Assembly: GCA_039707655.1 (NCBI GenBank)
Contig: CM077665.1
Location: forward strand, 80,911,954-80,975,953
Direction: 5' to 3'
DNA: 64,000 nt
Source: Elymus sibiricus
Taxonomy: Eukaryota > Streptophyta > Magnoliopsida > Poales > Poaceae
Shown: in pieces, positions 56,330 to 64,000 of the stretch
How the letters are laid out: each line of letters starts with the position of its first letter
How positions within the stretch are numbered: the stretch's first letter is position 1
Translations under genes and position numbers: made by a program
The notes under the pieces: generated by a model
The model's input: the letters and a program-made list of their open reading frames with translations, nothing else
What the model was told of the DNA's origin: nothing
The model's database searches: none

Positions 56330-56367
56330 GAGTACATTCAAAGTACTCACCTGGCGTATCATGCCAG
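56330..56367 (+). other. Double hairpin before the E8 leader splice acceptor
   Basis: GAGTAC-attcaaa-GTACTC at 56330-56348, CTGGCG-tatca-TGCCAG at 56351-56367 (one G-U pair), then atgcag/gagaa with AG at 56372-56373. A leader intron 55752-56373 is the simplest reading. Confidence 0.75.
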
Positions 56368-56710
56368 ATGCAGGAGAATCCGAGGACGGAGAACCTGAGG
56401 GTGCTGGCTATGCTAACTAGGATGTGTCCACAGCAGTGTCCCTATGGATGGAGTTGCGCTATGTTCCGCTACGCTGTAGAAGTACTGGGTATCCGAGGCC
56501 CTGCTATGTGACATAAATAATGTAGATACTGTCATAGCACCGAGGGTGCCTTTGGCCTCGATACCAGTGTAAGATATGTGCCTGTACTCGACTCCTATCA
56601 ATAAAATTCAGTTCTGTTCTGTGCCAAGTTGTTGTGTGTTTCCAGAAGACATGATCTCTGGGTTGGAAACACTGGTCATCCGGTTCTCTGAGCCGGGGTG
56701 CCACAACGCT

Positions 56711-56722
56711 TGGTATCAGAGC
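56711..56722 (+). other. E8 primer binding site, initiator tRNA-Met type
   Basis: tggtatcagagc, five bases after the LTR end gccaca. Confidence 0.92.
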
Positions 56723-56895
56723 CGTGCTGACTGTAGGACACCCTAGTTAACCAGCGCTAGCACCGCGATTAGTATAGGATTCTGAGTATGCATTTGAGTG
56801 TTGCATTTGATTGCTGCATTGGGTTGCTGCATTTGATTGTTGCATGGCATGCATCATAATTCATTATTCTTCTAATGGTGGTTTTGTGAGTGTAG

Positions 56896-57732
56896 ATGGC
56901 ACCGGTTCCATTCCATTACCATTTTGAGCCTGCACCATCCACCTTTCCAGTACTGCTCCGGAACGTCTGGCTTCGGCTGTACCCTCATGGCGAAGATCCA
57001 GTGTACCAGGTGTTTTGAGAGCAGCTTGCCGAGTCGGTGTACGAGTACCATGCAAAGGCTTTCATGATCGCGAGCTCGGATCTTGGCTGCTACTCTCGCT
57101 CTACCAAGGGCGGAACGGCTTCCACTCCAGAGTTGGCGATTGAGTTTGCCGCAATGGAGGCTCTCACTGACTTGCGCTTCCATGAGGTTGAGATGCAGAC
57201 TCATCCAGGTTTCCTCTATTATCCCACCTTGTCGCCTACGACAGGGCGAGTCATTTTTGTTCCTGTTGACCCGGCATGTGACCGTGCGACTGCTGTGCTG
57301 TCCCGCTACCTGAATGCCAGCTATCGTACGATCATATCCCTGGCTGAGGAACTGTCTCGTGTCTTAGTGGCGCTTGCAGCCGTAGCCCCGGTGCCACCTC
57401 CACCTCAGACTACCCATCCACCCCTGCATCCACCACCAGTTCCACCTCCACCCAGATTTGAGGCTCCTTCTACCTCCACTGTGCCACCCGGCTTTCCGTC
57501 TGGTAGCCGTCGTGAGACTTCAGTTGAGTGGGCCTCGCTTCTTGCCACTCCAGCAGCTCCGATGCTGAGGCGTCGTGCTCCTTCTACCCCAGAAGGAGAA
57601 CCGTCCCAGCAGCGTCGTCGTGTTTCCTTTGATCCGGAGGATGAGATCCACATCATCAGTTCCGACTCGGACTCAGGATCAGATGACGAGGAGTCTGTGG
57701 TTTGGCAGTGTTCGTGCCATCAGCGCCATTAG
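56896..57732 (+). pseudogene. Accessory ORF of E8, 278 codons with one in-frame UGA
   Basis: Open from ATG 56896 (MAPVPFHYHFEPAPS) except for TGA at 57016-57018. It pairs with the intact ORF of E7: PVYQVF just before the stop, then YEYHAKAFMIAS, then TPELAIEFAAMEALTDLRF, in the order strand, strand, helix of a dsRNA-binding-like fold. A helical middle follows, then proline-rich repeats (VPPPPQTTHPPLHPPPVPPP) and an acidic serine tail (SSDSDSGSDDEES). It lies between PBS and gag, in a different frame from gag, 190-240 bp upstream. The role is unknown; being shared with a pol-less relative suggests use in replication or expression. Confidence 0.72.
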
Positions 57733-57970
57733 AATGGAGGCTTGAGTTGTGGAGCATGCATCCTTGCATATGTCAACTGCTGTGTGAGCAGTATAGCCAT
57801 GATATTTCCCTACTAGCTTGCCATGTATGATGTTGGGTTACCTTGTATAATTATATGTTTGCTTTATTTGCCTTCTTTTCGCATATTTTTCCTCCTGGTG
57901 TCACGTAACTGTGTTCTCCTGATGGATGTTGCTCATCGATTCGGTATTTTGCAATGGGAACAAATTTAGG

Positions 57971-58879
57971 ATGAAGAGAAGTTGTAGCCAAGGCGGCGAT
58001 GGAACCCCCGTCCGTCGATCCGCCAGACAAGCAGGTCAATCACCGGAAGATTTACCGCCCCCACCACCTCAAGCACCTACTACGGATCAGATTATGAGGA
58101 TGTTTGAGGAAAAGAGAAACCAGGATCTGATGGAATTTCTGAAGAGCATGCAGGCTATGGTAGGTCAGAACCACAATCATAATGGGTCACATTCTAGGCT
58201 GTCTGATTTCCAACGCACCAAGCCACCCAATTTTGGTCAAGCTGTGGATCCAATAGAAGCGGATGACTGGTTGAGGACCATAGAGAAGAAGTTGGAGATA
58301 GCTCGTTGTGGGAATTCAGACAAGGTTCCGTTTGCCACCCATTACCTGGAAGGGCCAGCAGCCGTATGGTGGGATAACATAAAGGCGACATGGTCTTCCA
58401 AAGAAGAAATCACTTGGGAGAAGTTTAAGGAATTATTTCGCAATTACCATATTCCTACCGGCATCATGAAGGTGAAGCAGAGGGAATTCCTTGCTCTGAC
58501 ACAAGGAAGCATGTCGGTAGCAGATTACCTTAACAAGTTCAACAGTCTGTCACGGTACTCTACCTATGATGTAGCCACCGAGGAGAGAAAGATAGATCGG
58601 TTCCTGGGAGGACTAAACTACCATCTCCGTTGTCAGCTATGCATGTTAGACTTCCCTGACTTCCAGACACTGGTGAACAAGGCCTTTATAGCCGAAAGGG
58701 AGCACAAGTCTGGACAAGACAACCATAAGCGGAAGTTCGAGCATAAGAAGGACAACCGCGAGCCGTTCGCCCAGAAGCCACGTACCTGGCAACCAGGCAC
58801 CTCTGAATATAAGCCTACCTGGAGCAATGGTAACAGCAATAACAAGACGGTGAGCCAGACCAAGACCTTCGGCAAGTAG
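57971..58879 (+). CDS. Gag of E8, 302 aa
   Basis: From ATG 57971 (MKRSCSQGGDGTPVRRS; an earlier in-frame ATG is at 57926) to TAG at 58877. Retrotransposon Gag domain at about residues 85-240: WLRTIEKKLEIARC, HYLEGPAAVWWDN, EFLALTQGSMSVADYLNKF. A basic linker ends the ORF. The zinc knuckle lies after the TAG in the same frame, so Gag and Pol form one frame with a single stop between. Without readthrough the Gag product would lack its RNA-binding knuckle, which suggests the TAG is a mutation of CAG and not the natural end. Confidence 0.88.
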   Translation: MKRSCSQGGDGTPVRRSARQAGQSPEDLPPPPPQAPTTDQIMRMFEEKRNQDLMEFLKSMQAMVGQNHNHNGSHSRLSDFQRTKPPNFGQAVDPIEADDWLRTIEKKLEIARCGNSDKVPFATHYLEGPAAVWWDNIKATWSSKEEITWEKFKELFRNYHIPTGIMKVKQREFLALTQGSMSVADYLNKFNSLSRYSTYDVATEERKIDRFLGGLNYHLRCQLCMLDFPDFQTLVNKAFIAEREHKSGQDNHKRKFEHKKDNREPFAQKPRTWQPGTSEYKPTWSNGNSNNKTVSQTKTFGK

Positions 58880-61800
58880 CCCGTGATGGAAGACTACCGC
58901 CGCAACAATACTTGCTTCACTTGCGGCCAGAGCAGACACTACTCCAAACAATGTCCCAATAACAATGGGAAGCCATCAACTGAAGTCAAGCCGCAGGTCA
59001 ACACCATTGGACGCCGCACTAACCGCAAGGTCTGCCATGGATGCATCCACCATATCTCCGCCGAGGAAGCCTGCGAAGCCCCAGAAGTAGTCATTGGTAT
59101 GTTTTCTGTTAACAACATACCTGCAGTTATTTTATTTGATTCCGGGGCTTCCCACTCGTTTATTTCGCGGAGTTTTGCCACCTTGCACAAATTTTCGCCG
59201 TCGCTTTTAGACAAAATCATGGTGGTACAATCCCCTGGCTCCCTGCTTAGAACAAATTTGATCTATAGAGATCTGGAAATTTCAATACATGAAGTAAAGT
59301 TTCCAGCCTCTCTTATTGCCATCGAATCCTCGGGATTGGACGTCATACTGGGAATGGACTGGTTGACACCACATAAGGTGTGCATCAATTGCGCCAGCAG
59401 GACAGTAACCCTGGTTAACCCGACCGGACAAACCGTCCAATTCCTTAACGGCAAGATGATATCAAAAGAGGGAATGGCATATCAAGCTACCGCCACGGAT
59501 ATGAACTTGATTCCGGTAGTTTGTGAATTTCCGGACGTATTTCCCGAAGAGTTACCCGGAATGCCACCAGACCGGGAATTGGAGTTCGCAATCGAAGTAG
59601 TTCCCGGCACTGCTCCAATTTACAAGAAATACTATCGTATGCCAGGACCAGAATTGGCAGAATTAAAGAAGCAACTGGATGAATTACTGCAAAAAGGTTA
59701 CATCCGCCCAAGCATTTCGCCATGGGGATCACCCGTGCTTTTTGTCAAGAAGAAGGATGGAAGTCTACGTATGTGCGTAGATTATCGTCAGCTGAACGAG
59801 GTCACCATCAAGAACAAGTACCCGCTTCCTCGCATTGATGACTTGTTTGACCAGCTGAATGGAGCCCGGGTATTCTCAAAGATTGACCTTCAAACCGGAT
59901 ATCATCAGCTGAAGATTCGAAAAGAGGATATCCCCAAGACATCGTTTACCACCCGATACGGACTGTATGAATTCACGGTCATGTCATTCGGACTGACAAA
60001 TGCTCCAGCCTACTTCATGAGCATGATGAATAAAGTCTTCATGGACTTTCTGGACAAATTCGTGGTGGTATTCATCGATGATATCCTGATATACTCCAAA
60101 GATGAAGAGGAGCATAAGAAGCATCTTCGTGCTGTCCTGGAAAGGTTAAGAGACCACCGCTTGTACGCCAAGTTTAGCAAGTGTGAATTCTGGCTAAAAG
60201 AGGTGGGATTTCTGGGGCACATCCTGTCAGAACAAGGAGTAGCCGTCGATCCCAGCAAGGTAACCGTAGTATTGAATTGGAAGACCCCAGCCACGGTGAC
60301 CGAAGTCCGCAGTTTCTTGGGATTGGCAGGATATTACCGACGCTTCATAGAAGGCTTCTCTAAGATAGCCAAGCCCCTGACGGAGTTGCTCAAGAAGAAC
60401 CAAAGGTTTGTCTGGACGGCGGAGTGTGACAGTAGTTTCCTGGGATTAAAGACCAGACTCACTACCGCTCCTGTTCTAGTTCTTCCAGACATACATAAAA
60501 GCTTCGATATATACTGCGATGCTTCTAGACGTGGAATCGGCTGCGTATTGATGCAAGAAGGGAAGGTTGTAGCATACGCATCTAGACAGCTACGACCTCA
60601 TGAGGAGGATTACCCTATGCATGATTTGGAGCTAGCAGCCATAGTGCACGCCCTGAAGATTTGGAGGCATTATCTCATTGGCCAACACTGTGAAATATAC
60701 ACGGACCATAAGAGCCTTAAGTATATTTTCACTCAGCGGGATCTGAATCTCAGGCAACGAAGATGGCTTGAGCTAGTCAAGGACTATGATATTGGGATAA
60801 ATTATCATCCGGGAAAAGCCAATGTAGTCGAGGACGCTCTCAGCAGGAAGCAAGGCACCGTGAATGCTCTAATGGGAAGAATGCACCCAAGGTTGCAAGA
60901 GGAGTTCGCTGAGCTCAACATGGCACTATGCGGACCAACTACCCCGGACACGTTAGAAATTACCCCTACCCTTATGGAAGAAATTAAGAAGGCCCAAGAG
61001 CCAGATAAGGGAATCAAAAAGATCAAGGAGCTGATTCCAAAAGGGAAAGCCAAGTCCTTCCACGTAGATGATCAAGGCACCGTATGGTTCGAGAAGCGGA
61101 TATGCGTGCCTGATCGAGATAATCTGAGGCAGCGAATTCTCAAAGAAGCTCATGAGTCCTCATATTCCATCCACCCGGGAGGAACAAAAATGTACCAGGA
61201 TCTAAGGGAGACATTCTGGTGGACAGGAATGCGAAGAGATATAGCATATTATGTCGCCTGCTGTGATATTTGCAATAAAGTCAAGGCAGAACACCAGAAA
61301 CCCGCTGGGCTACTGCAACCCTTACCGGTACCCCAGTGGAAGTGGGATGACATCTGTATGGACTTTATTGTTGGGCTACCCAAGTCAGCAAGGGGCAACG
61401 ATGCTATTTGGGTCATTGTGGACATACTCACGAAAGTGGCTCACTTCATTCCAATAAAGACCACTTTCAACGCAAATCAGCTGGCACAGCTCTACATGTC
61501 CCGAATAGTTAGCCTCCATGGAGTCCCTAAGTCCATCACCTCAGACAGAGGATCCCTATTCACCTCAGCATTCTGGCTGCGACTCCACCAAGCCTTGGGA
61601 ACCATGCTGAAGCATAGTACAGCATACCACCCGCAGACAGACGGGCAGACTGAAAGGGTGAACCAGATACTGGAGGATATGCTTCGGTCATGTGCCCTCA
61701 CCCATGGACCCAAGTGGGAAGACAGTCTACCTTATGCGGAATTCTGATACAACAATAACTATCAGTCAAGCTTGAAGATGTCACCGTTTGAGGCATTATA

Positions 61801-62402
61801 TGGGCGGAAGTGCCGCACTCCTTTGAATTGGTCTCAGACGGGGGACAGCCGAATCTTGGTACGGACTTGATGCTCGAGGCTGAGAAGAAAGTTAAGGATA
61901 TCCAGGAACGTCTTCGTGCAGCCAAGTCTCGACAAAAGAGTTATTATGATCCAAAACACCGGGAAGTAACCTTTGAGCCCGGAGAATATGCATACCTCCG
62001 AGTAACCCCTATGAAAGGAGTAAAGAGATTTAATACTCGGGGAAAACTTGCACCCAAGTATATAGGCCCATTTCCAGAGGTTGCTAGAAGAGGTAGAGTG
62101 GCATATCAGTTGGAATTACCGCAAGAACTGTCAGAAGTGCACGATGTGTTTCACATATCACAACTAAGGAAGTGCATTGCACCACCGGTCAAGCAAGCGG
62201 ACTTGAGTGAGTTGGAACTGGCCAAGGACCTGACCTATGAAGAGAAACCTGTAAGGATCCTGGATGAGATGGAAAGGACCACCAGAAGCAAGGTAATCAG
62301 ATTTTATAAGGTGCTGTGGGAACACCATACAGAGGAAGAGGCTACCTGGGAAAGGGAAGACTTCCTAAGATCTGCATATCCATACTTGTTCCCTGAGCAA
62401 CC

Positions 62403-62422
62403 GAATCTCGAGGACGAGATTC
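62403..62422 (+). other. Conserved hairpin before the E8 PPT
   Basis: GAATCTCG-agga-CGAGATTC, identical to E7 51287-51306. Here it codes for NLEDEI of the pol tail. Confidence 0.8.
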
Positions 62423-62427
62423 ATCCT

Positions 62428-62441
62428 AAGGGGGGTAGGTT
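62428..62441 (+). other. E8 polypurine tract
   Basis: aaggggggtaggtt directly before the right LTR start tgtgacacc. Confidence 0.88.
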
Positions 62442-64000
62442 TGTGACACCCTGATTTTTGGCAATTATTTTTTTCAAAACTATTTGGATTTGATTTGCAA
62501 ATTGGTTAATTCTCAAAACCTTTATCAGTAGAGTTGATCTATGCTTTGCTAAAATTTTCTTCAAGCATCTTCAAACCTTTGGCATTTTGATAAGACCTTT
62601 CCATACTCTCTTGGATAATTTTTTAATATTTTATCTTTGCTAGAAAATCATTTTCTTAATTTGGGAATTTAGGCTATCTCTATGGGTTGTGAAGCAACCT
62701 ATAGTTTGGGTGGTCAGTTAATTCCCAAACTTTTTCCTTATCTCCTTATCATCATATTATTTCATATTCTTCAAAAATATTTTATTGCCCAATGGGAAAT
62801 TTTGGCCAGAATAATTATTTTCCTTCTGACCAGAATCTGTCCATTGTGAAGCAACCTTATTATTTCTATTTCAGAAAATTCTCAATAAATTCCTATAGCT
62901 CCTAGGGATCCTATCTAGCCCCAATATCCAAAAACATTATCTAGTCCAATTCAATTTTTGAGCATCAGGACCCTGTCAAGACTCTGCTAATTTTGAACCC
63001 TTGTAAAGGAAGTACTAGCTAGGAGTGCACAATTGAGCTATAATTTTTCTGCCATGTGCGCACCACCAAGTCACTTCCTTCCACCAAGTTTCATCATTTG
63101 CAGAGCATCTATGTGAGGGCCACAAGCTCATTTGCATTCTGGACCAGAATGTTGGTTTTCAAAGCAACCCCATTCATTTCTTTCCCAAATCCCCTCAAAA
63201 GTTTCCAGTTGCTAGTCCTTCCAACCTAGATAATCCCAGACATTTCCCTTGGTTCCATCTCTATCCTATTTCCTCTCCAGAACCTCCTCAAGCTGCTAGC
63301 AGTAAACTGTTAGAGATGAGACCTCTCCTCTCAGTGGCCTATTGGGCAAGCTGGTGCCACTGGTGGGCTATAGTACGGGAGGACGACGCTCCAGACAAGG
63401 CAGGGCAGGCCAGCGCGCGCCACGGGTGCCTGGGCACGCGGTGACCGCGTGGCTAGCCTGCCAAAACCGCGCTCTGGGCGCCGCCAGGCTCGGGTCTCGT
63501 CGGAGCGAGACGCCCGCGTCGCCGTACTCCGTGTGCTAGTGCCGACTAGCTCCCCGACAGCCACCTAGCCCTTCCAGCCCCTTTCCCCTCGCCGGAGAAG
63601 CCCTCGTCGGCCGCCACGCAGCGCCGCACTGTGAGACCCATGCGGGCACAGTGGCATTCCTGCCGTCGTCTTCCCCAGCGAGCCGTCCCTTCAAGCATTG
63701 AATGCCTCTGCCTTCTCCCGTCCCTTCGCCCCGCTCCGCGACGGCCAGCTCGCCGTCCTTGCTCCAGTAGCGTAGCCCCGTCGCCGCCATTCCAGAGAGG
63801 TCGACGCCGCGCTCCTCCCGCCTATAAATAGCCTCGCCGGCCTCCCAAAGCTCATCATCCTCCTCCCTCCTTCTCTAATCGGCTCCCCAAGCAAGAGCCA
63901 AGGCCGAGAGGCCCTCTGGCCTCGAGCTTCGCCGGAGTTGCTCCGCCGCCCTAGCTCTGTCATCCGCCTCCTCCGCCTCCTTTCTAGCTCTTCTGAGCCC
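62442..64000 (+). repeat. E8 right LTR, cut by the window
   Basis: Matches 53241-54798. TATA box at 63823-63830. The ATG at the place of 54699 is lost here. Confidence 0.92.

Larger units (their letters stand above)
53241..56705 (+). repeat. E8 left LTR
   Basis: AT-rich first 0.9 kb with a 156-157 bp periodic repeat, GC-rich 54180-55150 with a TATA box, conserved leader block 55612-56121, double hairpin 56330-56367. A tandem duplication of tgtcatggggacacagg lies near 55864-55898. Confidence 0.92.
58886..62454 (+). pseudogene. Pol of E8 (protease, RT, RNase H, integrase, chromodomain-like end) with one UGA and one frameshift
   Basis: In frame with gag. Residues counted from 58883: zinc knuckle [14 protein letters not shown] (11-24); protease [11 protein letters not shown] with DSG at 86-88 and [10 protein letters not shown] with [14 protein letters not shown] and catalytic FIDDILIYS near 397; RNase H from [13 protein letters not shown] near 545 to the EDALSRK end; integrase zinc region [13 protein letters not shown] ... 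CDICNK near 757-800, core with MDFI, SDRG near 886 and TERVNQ. TGA at 61745-61747 and a one-base loss near 61855-61860 break the integrase. After the shift, 61868-62454 gives the GPF-type module (YIGPFPEV), DVFHISQLRKC and a chromodomain-like tail (VLWEHHTEEEATWEREDF). All RT residues look intact. Confidence 0.9.
53241..64000 (+). mobile_element. E8: Tekay/Del-like Ty3/gypsy chromovirus with long LTRs, right end cut by the window
   Basis: Left LTR 53241-56705 (TGTGACACCC ... GGTGCCACA, 3465 bp), PBS 56711-56722, accessory ORF, gag, pol with protease, RT, RNase H, integrase and a chromodomain-like end, PPT 62428-62441, right LTR from 62442 to the window edge. The clade assignment rests on the integrase C-terminus and the long TGT(G/A)ACACCC LTRs. 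By eye about 25 differences in the 1.56 kb of LTR that can be compared. Confidence 0.9.

Overview
The window is pure repeat space from a large grass genome, almost certainly Triticeae (wheat, Aegilops or barley type). I see no host gene, no RNA gene and no prokaryotic feature. It is a nest of LTR retrotransposons whose ends resemble families I know from Triticeae: Angela (copia), Fatima (gypsy), and the Sabrina/WHAM type gypsy group with TGATACGTC ends. Family names are from memory. Boundaries come from TG...CA LTR ends, primer binding sites (PBS), polypurine tracts (PPT) and target-site duplications (TSD) read in the sequence.

Layout from left to right. E1 (1-8530, minus) is a non-autonomous gypsy element inserted in the 5' LTR of E2. 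E2 is Angela (8531-26091, plus) in an unusual LTR-internal-LTR-internal tandem form. Its middle LTR is split by E3 (15325-23558, minus, TSD tacct), a Sabrina-type element with an intact Gag-protease ORF. E2 sits inside E4 (26092-42604, minus), a copia-like element with a gag remnant, a large accessory ORF and a palindrome-rich LTR. E4 is also split by E5 (30409-39699, plus, TSD ccttt), a Fatima-type element with gag-protease on the plus strand and a spliced antisense gene. E6 (42605-44113) is a solo LTR. E7 (44121-53240, plus) is a non-autonomous element with 4.2 kb LTRs and no pol. E8 (53241 to beyond 64000, plus) is a Tekay/Del-like chromovirus with 3.5 kb LTRs and a nearly complete gag-pol. 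It is inserted in a fragment of an E7-family LTR.

None of the elements is fully competent as read. E1, E3, E4, E5 and E7 lack reverse transcriptase and integrase, so they would depend on proteins from relatives. E8 carries every domain but has stops and one frameshift. LTR pairs differ by roughly 1-2% by eye (9 of 471 positions in E5), so the nest is young, of the order of a million years. Most in-frame stops can be reached by one C-to-T change in CAG, CGA or CAA codons, as expected of heavily methylated DNA.

The most interesting material is shared by E7 and E8, which differ over most of their length. They share (1) a degenerate repeat of about 156 bp period in the AT-rich half of both LTRs, (2) a conserved leader block with a splice donor, a two-hairpin module and an acceptor, (3) an accessory ORF between PBS and gag with a dsRNA-binding-like pattern, and (4) a perfect hairpin just before the PPT. 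E7 has lost pol but kept all four, and it also carries a small antisense membrane-protein ORF behind its own TATA box.
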